Below, one piece after another: positions 16,372 to 25,747 of a DNA stretch of 64,000 nucleotides. The number at the start of each line of letters is the position of its first letter. Position 1 is the stretch's first letter. The notes beneath the pieces were generated by a model, which made no database searches, was not told the origin of the DNA, and saw only the letters and a program-made list of their open reading frames with translations. A program made the position numbers and the translations under genes. Source of the stretch: JBBSNV01 sp964458605 (GTDB taxonomy: Bacteria; Pseudomonadota; Alphaproteobacteria; Reyranellales; JAQSWP01); NCBI GenBank assembly GCA_964458605.1, contig CAYWLS010000001.1:186001-250000 (forward strand). Direction: 5' to 3'.

Positions 16372-17211
16372 ATGAGAGTGCTGTTTCTGGGCGACGTGCT
16401 GGGCCGGTCCGGCCGCGAAGCGATCCTCGCGCGCATGCCCCGGCTGCGCGCCGAGCTGGCGCTGGATTTCGTCGTCGTCAACGGCGAGAACGCGGCCGGC
16501 GGTTTCGGCATCACCGGCAAGATCTGCGCCGAGTTCTACGACGCCGGCGTCGACTGCATCACCGGCGGCAACCATAGCTGGGACCAGCGCGAGGTGATGC
16601 AGTACATCGCCACCGATCCGAAACTGCTGCGGCCGATCAACTTCCCGGCGGGTACGCCCGGCCTGGGCTTCAACATCTACAAGGACGCCAAGGGCCGCCG
16701 CATCCTGGTGCTCAACGTGCTGTGCCGGCTGTTCATGGATGCGCTGGACGATCCCTTCGCCGCCGTGGCGCAGGTTCTGGCCCAGCATCGGCTCAAGCAG
16801 GAAGCCGATTTCATCCTGATCGACGTGCATGGCGAGGCCACCAGCGAGAAGCAGAGCCTCGGCCATTTCGCCGACGGCCGCGCCTCGATGGTGGTGGGCA
16901 GCCACAGCCATGTGCCGACCGCCGATTCCTGGATCCTGCCCGGCGGCACCGCCTACCAGACCGATGCCGGCATGTGCGGCGACTACGACTCGATCATCGG
17001 CATGAAGAAGGAAGGCGCCGTGCAGCGCTTCGTCACCAAGCTGCCCGGCGAACGCTTCGCGCCGGCCGAGGGCGAGGCGACCCTGTGCGGCGTGTTCGTC
17101 GAGAGCGACGATGCCACCGGGCTGGCCGCCCGCATCGCGCCGCTGCGCCTGGGCGGCAAGCTGCCGCAGGCCTGGCCGCTGCCCGGACCCAGGGCCGCGG
17201 TGGCGGAATAG
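16372..17211 (+). CDS. YmdB-type metallophosphoesterase (TIGR00282 family)
   Basis: The 279-aa binuclear metal phosphoesterase has LFLGDVLGRSGR at the N-terminus, VVNGENAAGGFGIT, GGNHSWDQ, IDVHGEATSEK and VGSHSHVPTAD, which supply the expected Asp, Glu, Asn and His ligands. Characterised relatives hydrolyse 2',3'-cyclic nucleotides. The physiological role here is unknown. It lies 27 bases after the cyclo-ligase on the same strand. Start: ATG 16372. Confidence 0.9.
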   Translation: MRVLFLGDVLGRSGREAILARMPRLRAELALDFVVVNGENAAGGFGITGKICAEFYDAGVDCITGGNHSWDQREVMQYIATDPKLLRPINFPAGTPGLGFNIYKDAKGRRILVLNVLCRLFMDALDDPFAAVAQVLAQHRLKQEADFILIDVHGEATSEKQSLGHFADGRASMVVGSHSHVPTADSWILPGGTAYQTDAGMCGDYDSIIGMKKEGAVQRFVTKLPGERFAPAEGEATLCGVFVESDDATGLAARIAPLRLGGKLPQAWPLPGPRAAVAE

Positions 17212-17230
17212 GCCAGCGCGCCGGCCCGCC

Positions 17231-17608
17231 ATGCCACGCAAGCAACCCGAGCTGGAGATCGATCTGCGCCTGCGGCTGCGCCGCGGCGAGGACATCGCCA
17301 TGGGCCCGGGCAAGGCCGACCTGCTGGAGGCGATCGCCGCTGCCGGTTCGATCTCCGGCGGCGCGCGCAAGATGGGCATGTCCTATCGTCGCGCCTGGCT
17401 CCTGGTGGAGACCATGAACCGCGCCTTCGGCCAGCCCCTGGTGCGCGCCAAGACCGGCGGCAATGCCGGCGGCGGCGCCGAAGTCACCGCGATCGGCCTG
17501 GCGGCGGTCGAGGCCTATCGGCGACTGCAGCGCGAGGCGCTGCGCGTGGTGCAGCGCGGCCTGCCGGGCCTGAAGCGCAAGCTGGCCAAGTCCCGATCCT
17601 CGCTCTGA
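17231..17608 (+). CDS. ModE-like winged-helix regulator, DNA-binding domain only
   Basis: The 125-aa protein corresponds to the ModE N-terminal LysR-type winged helix: GKADLLEAIAAAGSISGGARKMGMSYRRAWLLVETMN is the HTH, and the wing contains GGNAGGGAEVTAIG. There are no C-terminal Mop/TOBE domains, so it cannot bind molybdate in the way E. coli ModE does. It is just upstream of modABC and is the obvious candidate to bind the two boxes at 17692 and 17755. Start: ATG 17231. Confidence 0.85.
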   Translation: MPRKQPELEIDLRLRLRRGEDIAMGPGKADLLEAIAAAGSISGGARKMGMSYRRAWLLVETMNRAFGQPLVRAKTGGNAGGGAEVTAIGLAAVEAYRRLQREALRVVQRGLPGLKRKLAKSRSSL

Positions 17609-17691
17609 GCGAAGCAGGGTTGCCGGTCCGTAAAGCCGGCCGATTCCATTGCAGCCAGAAGCTTCGTCGCATCGTCGAACCATGCCGGCCT

Positions 17692-17715
17692 GGCTATATT
17701 CATTCATATATAACG
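17692..17715. promoter_or_regulatory. Putative ModE box 1 upstream of modA
   Basis: GGCTATAT, an 8-base spacer, then ATATAACG form an imperfect dyad of the CGTTATAT/ATATAACG type recognised by ModE. Six of eight left-arm positions mirror the right arm. It lies 73-96 bases before the modA start. Confidence 0.65.
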
Positions 17716-17754
17716 TGACTTGTGGTCCCTGCGCGGCTCGTCGATAATGCTTTT

Positions 17755-17778
17755 GGTTATATCGGTCGGTATATAACG
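17755..17778. promoter_or_regulatory. Putative ModE box 2 overlapping the modA ribosome-binding region
   Basis: GGTTATAT, an 8-base spacer, then ATATAACG: seven of eight left-arm positions mirror the right arm. It has the same spacer length as box 1, with centres 63 bases (about six helical turns) apart. It ends 9 bases before the modA ATG and abuts the GGAG Shine-Dalgarno sequence, so bound protein could block transcription. Confidence 0.72.
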
Positions 17779-17787
17779 GAGCCTTCG

Positions 17788-18570
17788 ATGCGCGTCCTGC
17801 TTGCCCTTGCTCTTGTCATCGGCCTGGGGGCTGCTGCGCCGCCGATCGCTCGTGCGCAGGACGTGCGCCTGTCGGCCGCGGCCAGCATGTCCAACGTGCT
17901 CGACGAGCTGGCCAGGGCCTGGAAGGAGAATGGCGGCGGCAGCGTGGTGTCGAGCTACGGCGCCTCCTCGGCGCTGGCGCGGCAGATCGAAAACGGCGCG
18001 CCGGCCGACGTGTTCATCTCGGCCGACCAGGAGTGGATGGACTACGCACAGAACAAGAACCTGATCGATCCCTCGACGCGCCGCCTGATCGCCGCCAACA
18101 CCCTGGTGCTGATCGGGCCGGTCGACAGCAAGGCGACGATCGAGCTGGCGGCCGGTCCAGACGTGGCCGCGGACCTGGCCGGCGCGCTGGGCGGTGGCCG
18201 GCTGGCTCTGGCCGAGCCCAACTCGGTGCCGGCCGGCAAATACGCCAAGGCGGCACTGACCAAGCTCGGCATCTGGTCGAGCGTCGAGGCCAAGGTGGCG
18301 TCGGCGGAGAACGTGCGCGGGGCGCTGGCGCTGGTGGCGCGCGGCGAGGCGCCGCTGGGCGCGGTCTACAGCACCGACGCCGCGGCCGAGCCCAAGGTCA
18401 GGATCGTGGCCACCTTCCCGGCCGACAGCCATCCGGCCATCGTCTATCCCGCCGCAGTGACCGCGAAGGGCAAGGACAATGCCCAGGCCAAGGCGTTCCT
18501 CGACTTCCTGTCGAGCGCCAAGGCGCAGGCGATCTTCGCCAAATACGGCTTTGCGCCGGCGCCGAAGTGA
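17788..18570 (+). CDS. modA: Molybdate ABC transporter substrate-binding protein
   Basis: The 260-aa periplasmic protein has a signal peptide (cleavage near IARAQ, residue 23). The ModA-type motifs are RLSAAASMSNVLDEL (oxyanion-contacting serines), ISADQEWMDY, LALAEPNSVPAGKYAKAAL and the C-terminal FLSSAKAQAIFAKYGF. ATG 17788 gives the signal peptide and follows ACGGAG; the frame remains open upstream through the ModE boxes, but that part is not signal-like. First gene of modABC. Confidence 0.95.
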   Translation: MRVLLALALVIGLGAAAPPIARAQDVRLSAAASMSNVLDELARAWKENGGGSVVSSYGASSALARQIENGAPADVFISADQEWMDYAQNKNLIDPSTRRLIAANTLVLIGPVDSKATIELAAGPDVAADLAGALGGGRLALAEPNSVPAGKYAKAALTKLGIWSSVEAKVASAENVRGALALVARGEAPLGAVYSTDAAAEPKVRIVATFPADSHPAIVYPAAVTAKGKDNAQAKAFLDFLSSAKAQAIFAKYGFAPAPK

Positions 18571-18610
18571 GGCGCCGTCCGAGCGGCGATCGATAGGAGG
18601 TAAGTCGGCG

Positions 18611-19303
18611 ATGTTGTCGGCCGGAGAATGGGGCGTGATCGAGCTCAGCCTGCGGGTGGCGCTGGTCGCCACCTTGTGGAGCCTGCCGGTGGCGGTGGCG
18701 CTGGCCTGGCTGCTGGCGCGCCGCAACTTTCCGGGCAAGGCGCTGGTCGACGCGCTGGTCTACCTGCCGCTGGTGCTGCCGCCAGTGGTGCTGGGCTATG
18801 GGCTGCTGGTGCTGTTCGGGCGCAAGGGGCCGATCGGGTCGCTGCTGCAGAGCTGGTTCGGCGTCACCCTGGCCTTCACCTGGGAGGGCGCGGCGCTGGC
18901 GGCCGGTGTCGCCGGGCTGCCGCTGGCGGTGCGCGCGGTGCGCCTGTCGCTCGATGCGGTCGACCAGAAGCTGGAACAGGCGGGGCGCACCCTGGGCGCC
19001 AGCCGCACGCGCGTGTTCTGGACCATTACCCTGCCGCTTTCCCTGCCCGGCGTGCTGGCCGGCGCCATCCTGTCTTTTGCGCGCGGCCTGGGCGAGTTCG
19101 GCGCCACCATCACTTTCGTCTCCGACATCCCGGGCGAAACCCGCACCCTGTCGCTGGCCGTGCACACCCTGCTGCAGGCGCCAGGCGGCGAGGCGACGGC
19201 CATCCGCCTGTCGATCATCGCCGTGGTGGTGGCGATGGCGGCGCTGATGGCGTCGGAATATTCGAGCCGGCGCCTGTCGCGTCGACTGGGGTTGAAGGCG
19301 TGA
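18611..19303 (+). CDS. modB: Molybdate ABC transporter permease
   Basis: The 230-aa integral membrane protein has about five hydrophobic segments. The permease EAA loop is EQAGRTLGASRTRVFWTITLPLSLPG, and GEFGATITF follows, characteristic of ModB. The start is ATG 18611 behind AGGAGGTAA, an excellent ribosome-binding site. The modC start overlaps its stop codon. Confidence 0.95.
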   Translation: MLSAGEWGVIELSLRVALVATLWSLPVAVALAWLLARRNFPGKALVDALVYLPLVLPPVVLGYGLLVLFGRKGPIGSLLQSWFGVTLAFTWEGAALAAGVAGLPLAVRAVRLSLDAVDQKLEQAGRTLGASRTRVFWTITLPLSLPGVLAGAILSFARGLGEFGATITFVSDIPGETRTLSLAVHTLLQAPGGEATAIRLSIIAVVVAMAALMASEYSSRRLSRRLGLKA

Positions 19304-19998
19304 GCGGGACCATCGCCATCGAGGTGGTGCTGCATCAGGGCGACTTCATCCTGACCGCCGCGCTGGCCCTGCCCGGCGCCGGCGTCACCGTGCTGTTCGG
19401 CCCGTCCGGCGCCGGCAAGACCAGCCTGATCGATTGCGTGGCCGGCCTGGCGCGGCCCGAGCGCGGCCGCATCGCGGTAGGCGAGCGCGTGCTGTTCGAC
19501 AGCCAGGCGCGCATCGACCTGCCGCCGGAGCGGCGTCATGTCGGCTACGTGTTCCAGGATGGCAGGCTGTTCCCGCACATGACCGTGGCGGCCAATCTGC
19601 GCTACGGCATGAAGGGGGCGGCAGGCGGCGTGGGCTTCGACGAGGTGGTCGATCTGCTGGGCATCGGCCATCTGCTGCAGCGCCGGCCGGCCAATCTGTC
19701 GGGCGGCGAGAAGCAGCGCGTGGCGATCGGCCGCGCCCTGCTGTCGGCGCCGCAACTGCTGCTGATGGACGAGCCGCTTGCCTCGCTCGATCAGGCGCGG
19801 CGGGCGGAAATCCTGCCCTATCTGGAGCGGCTGCGCGACCGCTTCGCCCTGCCGATCCTCTATGTCACCCACGACCGCAACGAGGCGCGGCGGCTGGCCG
19901 CCCAGGTGGTGCTGCTGCGCCACGGCCAGGTCACGGCCCAGGGCCGGCCCGAGCAGGTGCTTCCGGTGCTGGCTGTGGACGAAGAAAGCCCGGAATAA
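19300..19998 (+). CDS. modC: Molybdate ABC transporter ATPase, short form without Mop domain
   Basis: It starts at GTG 19300, overlapping the modB stop by four bases (GTGA). Walker A FGPSGAGKTS, signature LSGGEKQR, Walker B LLLMDEP and the switch His in YVTHDRNEA are intact. The usual ModC is about 350 aa with a C-terminal molybdate-binding TOBE/Mop domain. This protein stops at 232 aa, right after the ATPase domain, so that regulatory domain is absent. No frameshifted remnant is visible before yebC. Confidence 0.92.
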   Translation: MSGTIAIEVVLHQGDFILTAALALPGAGVTVLFGPSGAGKTSLIDCVAGLARPERGRIAVGERVLFDSQARIDLPPERRHVGYVFQDGRLFPHMTVAANLRYGMKGAAGGVGFDEVVDLLGIGHLLQRRPANLSGGEKQRVAIGRALLSAPQLLLMDEPLASLDQARRAEILPYLERLRDRFALPILYVTHDRNEARRLAAQVVLLRHGQVTAQGRPEQVLPVLAVDEESPE

Positions 19999-20110
19999 TC
20001 CCGTATTTGGGCGTTTCGGCGCTCGCCCTTGCCAGATATAGTATGGATTGGGGCCGTCGCGGCGGGCTATAAGGCGCCTCTCCAGCATCCTCAGATTCCT
20101 CGGACCGGCC

Positions 20111-20872
20111 ATGGCAGGGCATTCGCAGTTCAAGAACATCATGCACCGCAAGGGCGCGCAGGACGCCAGGCGGGCCAAAGTCTTCACCAAGATCATCCGC
20201 GAACTGACTACCGCGGCGCGCATCGGCTTGCCCGATCCCAACGCCAATCCGCGCCTGCGCGCGGCGGTCCAGGCGGCGCGCGAAGCCAACATGCCCAAGG
20301 ACACGGTCGATCGCGCCATCAAGCGCGGCGCCGGCGGCGGCGACGACGCCAACTACGCCGAGGTGCGCTACGAGGGCTACGGCCCGGGCGGCGTGGCGGT
20401 GATCGTCGAGGCGCTGACCGACAATCGCAACCGCACCGCCGGCGACGTGCGCTCGGCCTTCGCCAAGAACGGCGGCGCGCTGGGCGAGACCAATTCGGTT
20501 TCCTTCATGTTCGAGCGCGTCGGGCTGATCCGCTACAAGCTGGAAGCCGGCACCGCCGACATGGTGTTCGAGACCGCGCTGGATGCCGGCGCCGGGGACG
20601 TGCAGACCCTGACCGAGGACGACAGCCCGGGCCACGAGATCGTCTGCGCCACCGACGATTTCAACGCCGTGCGCGACGGGCTGGAGAAGAAGCTGGGCCC
20701 GGCCGACAGCGCCAGGCTGGTATGGCGCGCCAAGACCACCGCGCCGATCGACCAGGGACAGGCCGAACAGCTGTTCAAGCTGATCGAAGCGCTGGAGGAC
20801 AACGACGACGTGCAGACGGTGACCACCAACTTCGAAGTCTCCGACGCCGTGCTGGCGCAGCTGACGGCGTGA
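20111..20872 (+). CDS. YebC/PmpR-family protein (DUF28)
   Basis: The 253-aa protein begins MAGHSQFKNIMHRKGAQDA, the family hallmark. It continues with ARIGLPDPNANPRLRAAV, MPKDTVDRAIKRG and the YEGYGPGGVAVIVEALTDN core. Members act as DNA-binding regulators or as translation factors easing ribosome stalls. Gene order yebC-ruvC-ruvA-ruvB is common. ATG 20111 is used; the in-frame extension to 20048 is not conserved-looking. It is separated from modC by about 110 bases. Confidence 0.93.
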   Translation: MAGHSQFKNIMHRKGAQDARRAKVFTKIIRELTTAARIGLPDPNANPRLRAAVQAAREANMPKDTVDRAIKRGAGGGDDANYAEVRYEGYGPGGVAVIVEALTDNRNRTAGDVRSAFAKNGGALGETNSVSFMFERVGLIRYKLEAGTADMVFETALDAGAGDVQTLTEDDSPGHEIVCATDDFNAVRDGLEKKLGPADSARLVWRAKTTAPIDQGQAEQLFKLIEALEDNDDVQTVTTNFEVSDAVLAQLTA

Positions 20873-20879
20873 GGCCGGC

Positions 20880-21392
20880 ATGCGGCTGCTCGGTCTCGAT
20901 CCTGGGCTGCGCATCACCGGTTGGGGCATCATCGAGACCGACGGCCAGCGCCTGCGCCATGTCGCGCACGGGGTCATCCAGTCGCAGGGCGACCTGACCC
21001 TGGCGCAGCGCCTGGGCCAGTTGTTCGCCGGCGTGCAGCGGGTGATCGAGCAGCACAAGCCGGTCGAAGCGGCGGTCGAGGCCACTTTCGTCAACAAGAA
21101 TCCCGAATCGACGCTGAAGCTTGGCCATGCGCGCGGCGTGGTGATGCTGGCGCCGGCCCATGTCGGCCTGCCGGTGCACGAATACGGCGCCAACCAGGTC
21201 AAGAAGTCGGTGGTCGGCGTCGGCCATGCCGGCAAGGACCAGGTCGGCATGATGGTGCGCCGCCTGCTGCCGGGCGTATCGGCCGAGGCCGACGCCGCCG
21301 ACGCCCTGGCCGTGGCGATCTGCCATGCCCATTTCCTGGCGACCCAGCGGCGCTGGCAGGCCACGCCCAAGGTCATGGCCGGCGCGCGATGA
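20880..21392 (+). CDS. ruvC: Crossover junction endodeoxyribonuclease RuvC
   Basis: The 170-aa Holliday-junction resolvase has its four catalytic acidic residues visible: the Asp in LGLDPGLRITGWG, the Glu in VEATFVNKNPEST, and the two Asp in EADAADALAVAICHAH. It starts 7 bases after the yebC stop. A short ORF overlaps its stop (see 21389-21457). Confidence 0.96.
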   Translation: MRLLGLDPGLRITGWGIIETDGQRLRHVAHGVIQSQGDLTLAQRLGQLFAGVQRVIEQHKPVEAAVEATFVNKNPESTLKLGHARGVVMLAPAHVGLPVHEYGANQVKKSVVGVGHAGKDQVGMMVRRLLPGVSAEADAADALAVAICHAHFLATQRRWQATPKVMAGAR

Positions 21393-21457
21393 AAAAATAT
21401 CGCCAAACCGAGGCCCTGCGTGCGACGCGCCACAGCGCAACGGGAGCCGTCCGATGA
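21389..21457 (+). CDS. 22-codon ORF bridging ruvC and ruvA
   Basis: ATG 21389 overlaps the ruvC stop (ATGA), and its own TGA at 21455-21457 overlaps the ruvA ATG at 21454 (ATGA). The peptide (start MKKYRQTEALR, end HSATGAVR) is basic and unlikely to have a structured function. The exact overlaps at both ends suggest a ribosome-carrying bridge that couples ruvC translation to ruvA. Whether it is translated is inference. Confidence 0.4.
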   Translation: MKKYRQTEALRATRHSATGAVR

Positions 21458-22076
21458 TCGCGGCCTTGCGCGGCACGGTGCTGCAACTGGGCGAGGATTT
21501 CGCCGTGATCGACGTCGGCGGCGTGGGCTATCTGGTGTTCGCCTCCGGCCGCACCCTGCGCGGCCTGCCGCCGCTCGGCGCCGAGGTGCGGCTGCAGATC
21601 GAGACCCATGTGCGCGAAGACCACATCCATCTCTACGGCTTCCTCGAGGCTGCGGAGCGCGACTGGTTCAGGCTGCTGCTGACGGTGCAGGGCGTGGGCG
21701 CCAAGGTCGGGCTGGCGCTGCTGTCGGCGCTGTCGCCGGCGGAACTGGCCACCGCGATCGCGGCGCAGGACCGCAGCGCCATCACCCGTGCCCAGGGCGT
21801 CGGCCCCAAGCTGGCGCAGCGGCTGGTCACCGAACTGAAAGAGAAGGCGGCGGCCATGGCGATGCCGGCGGCGCTGGCGCGGCGCGGCGCGGCGGCCGAT
21901 TCCGCCACGCCGGCCGCGGTCAACGAGGATGCGGTCTCCGCCCTGGTCAATCTCGGCTACAAGCGCGCCGAGGCCTATGGCGCGGTGGCGCGCGCGATCC
22001 AGAGTCTGGGCGACAAGCCCGCCAAGAATCTGGATCTGCAGGCGCTGATCCGCGCCGGCCTGCGGGAGCTTAGCCA

Positions 22077-22080
<4 letters not shown>
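21454..22080 (+). CDS. ruvA: Holliday junction branch migration protein RuvA
   Basis: The 208-aa junction-binding subunit begins MIAALRGTVLQLG. It has the tetramer acidic-pin region, the helix-hairpin-helix segments LLLTVQGVGAKVGLALLSAL and ITRAQGVGPKLAQRLVTEL, and the C-terminal RuvB-interacting domain VSALVNLGYKRAEAYGAV. The ruvB start overlaps its stop by four bases. Confidence 0.96.
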
Positions 22081-23115
<1,035 letters not shown>

Positions 23116-23126
<11 letters not shown>

Positions 23127-23637
23127 GCCGCCGACACCCGAATCCATCCCCGATATCGCGGAGGTCGCCGCCGCACCGTCAGGAGTGATGGCGGGCGAGC
23201 GCCACTGGTATGCCATCCGCGTGTTCTACGAGGACACCGACGCCGCCGGCATCGTCTATTACGCCAACTATCTGAAATTCGTCGAACGCGCCCGCACCGA
23301 GATGATGCGGCTGTTCGCCTTCGAGCATTCGCAGATCAGGGACAGCGAAGGCATCAACTTCACGGTGCGACGCTGTGTCATCGACTACCGCCGGCCGGCC
23401 CGGCTCGACGACCGGCTGCTGGTGGAAAGCCGCATCGTCGGGCTGGGCGGCGCCTCGATCGACATCGAGCAGAATGTGCGCGCCCAGGACGGCGAATTGC
23501 TCGCCCAGGCGCTGCTCAAGCTGGCCTGCATGCATGCCAATGGCCGGCCGGCACGATTGCCACAGGGCTTGCGCAAACGGCTGCAAGCCACGGATTCCGC
23601 CCATTTAACGCCACAATCCCCCAGCAAAAGCACCTGA
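23116..23637 (+). CDS. ybgC: Tol-Pal-associated acyl-CoA thioesterase YbgC
   Basis: The 173-aa hotdog-fold protein has the motif VFYEDTDAAGIVYYANYLKFVERARTE, whose Asp is catalytic, and CVIDYRRPARLDDRLLVES downstream. It has an N-terminal extension of about 30 residues and a basic C-terminal tail. It is the first gene of the tol-pal group; the start ATG 23116 overlaps ruvB, and an internal ATG at residue 25 is an alternative start. Confidence 0.92.
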
Positions 23638-23653
23638 TAAAGCGGAGCAAAGA

Positions 23654-24394
23654 ATGGACCCGACGACTCCTTCGACCATCAATTCCGTCGCGCTGCCAGG
23701 CTCGACGGGCCCGATCGATATGTCGATCGTGGGCATGTTCATGCATGCCGACATCATCGTGAAGGTGGTGGTGCTGGTGCTGCTGCTGGCCTCGTTCTGG
23801 TCCTGGGCGATCATCTTCGACAAGACCATCCGCCTGCGCAGCCTGCGCACCAAGGCAGCCCAGTTCGAGGAGACGTTCTGGTCCGGCATCTCGCTCGAAG
23901 ATCTTTACGACCGCATCGGCGCGCGGCCCGACGATCCGATGTCCAGCGTGTTCGCCGGCGCCATGCGCGAATGGCGCCGCACCGTGTCCAAGGGCATCGC
24001 CCTGACCGGCGCCGCGCGCGCCTCGCTGCAGCAGCGCATGGAACAGGTGATGGGCGTCACCGTCAGCCGCGAGACCGACGCGCTGGAGAAGCGCATGACC
24101 TTCCTGGCCTCGGTCGGCTCGACCGCCACCTTCATCGGCCTGTTCGGCACGGTGTGGGGCATCATGAACTCGTTCCAGTCGATCGCACTCAGCAAGAACA
24201 CCTCGCTGGCCGTGGTGGCGCCGGGCATCGCCGAGGCGCTGTTCGCTACCGCGCTCGGCCTGGTCGCCGCGGTGCCGGCGGTGGTGGCCTACAACAAGCT
24301 GTCCAACGAGATCGCGCGCTACGCCCAGCGGCTGGAAGGATTCGCCGCGGAGTTCCTCACCATCCTGTCGCGCCAGCTCGAGGAGGCGCGCTAG
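23654..24394 (+). CDS. tolQ: Tol-Pal proton channel TolQ
   Basis: The 246-aa inner-membrane protein has three hydrophobic segments (about 33-55, 145-170 and 185-205). The MotA/ExbB signature is FIGLFGTVWGIMNSFQSIALSK, followed by APGIAEALFATALGLVAAVPAV. With TolR it converts proton-motive force into TolA motion during outer-membrane constriction. tolR begins at the very next base after the stop. Confidence 0.96.
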   Translation: MDPTTPSTINSVALPGSTGPIDMSIVGMFMHADIIVKVVVLVLLLASFWSWAIIFDKTIRLRSLRTKAAQFEETFWSGISLEDLYDRIGARPDDPMSSVFAGAMREWRRTVSKGIALTGAARASLQQRMEQVMGVTVSRETDALEKRMTFLASVGSTATFIGLFGTVWGIMNSFQSIALSKNTSLAVVAPGIAEALFATALGLVAAVPAVVAYNKLSNEIARYAQRLEGFAAEFLTILSRQLEEAR

Positions 24395-24889
<495 letters not shown>

Positions 24890-24896
24890 GGATGAC

Positions 24897-25739
24897 ATGC
24901 GCGAAGGCAGCATCTTTTCCGGCATTTTCCACCTGGTCGTATTGGTCCTGGTGGTGGTCGGGCTGCCGCATTTCCGCGTCACGCCGCCCGATCCGGAGCC
25001 GGTGTCGACCGTCGAGGTGGTGACCGTGGCGCCCAAGGCCACGGCTCCCAACCTGCCCAAGCCGCCGACGCCCAAGCCGCCGCCGGACGTCAAGCCCAAG
25101 CCCGATCCCACGCCGCCGCCGCCGGCGCCGCCGCCGACCGCCAAGCCCGATCCGACGCCGCCCAAGGCGGAAGTGATTCCGGACAAGAAGACCGAGGCGC
25201 CCAAGCCCAAGCCCGAGCCCGACAAGAAGGCCGAGGCGCCCAAGCCGCCGCCGCCGAAGAAGGAGGAGCCGAAGAAGGAGCCGCCCAAGCCCAAGGCCGA
25301 TCCCTTCGATTCGATCCTGAAGAACCTGACCAAGAACCAGCCGACGCCGACCAAGGAAGCGCCCAAGCCGCATCCGCAGCAGGCGGTGGTGCCGCCGCCG
25401 CCGGTGCAGGGCGCGGCGACGCTGGCCGATCAACTGTCGCGCTCGGAACTGGACGCCATCCGCGACCGTATCCGGCCATGCTGGAATTTCCCCGCCGGCG
25501 CCAAAGACGCCGATCAATTGCTGGTGGAGATCAACGTCTGGATGAATCCGAACGGCACGGTGCGCGAGGCGCGCATCGCCGACACCGGACGCATGTCCAG
25601 CGATTCCTACTATCGCTCCGCTGCCGAATCGGCGCTGCGCGCCGTGCTCAATCCGGCGTGCCAGCCGTTGCCGCTGTCGCCGGAAAAATATAACACATGG
25701 AAAGAGATGACCTTGCGCTTCGACCCGCGCGATCTTTGA
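24897..25739 (+). CDS. tolA: Tol-Pal protein TolA
   Basis: The 280-aa protein has an N-terminal membrane anchor (about 6-24). A periplasmic region of about 120 residues is dominated by Pro and Lys (KPKPDPTPPPP-type), and a C-terminal TonB/TolA-like domain (about 180-280) contains IRPCWNFPAG and VWMNPNGTVREARI. The Pro-rich linker replaces the Ala/Lys helix of E. coli TolA, which is usual in alphaproteobacteria, and it makes the protein a probable EF-P client. Start: ATG 24897. Confidence 0.9.
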   Translation: MREGSIFSGIFHLVVLVLVVVGLPHFRVTPPDPEPVSTVEVVTVAPKATAPNLPKPPTPKPPPDVKPKPDPTPPPPAPPPTAKPDPTPPKAEVIPDKKTEAPKPKPEPDKKAEAPKPPPPKKEEPKKEPPKPKADPFDSILKNLTKNQPTPTKEAPKPHPQQAVVPPPPVQGAATLADQLSRSELDAIRDRIRPCWNFPAGAKDADQLLVEINVWMNPNGTVREARIADTGRMSSDSYYRSAAESALRAVLNPACQPLPLSPEKYNTWKEMTLRFDPRDL

Positions 25740-25747
25740 GGTGTTCG

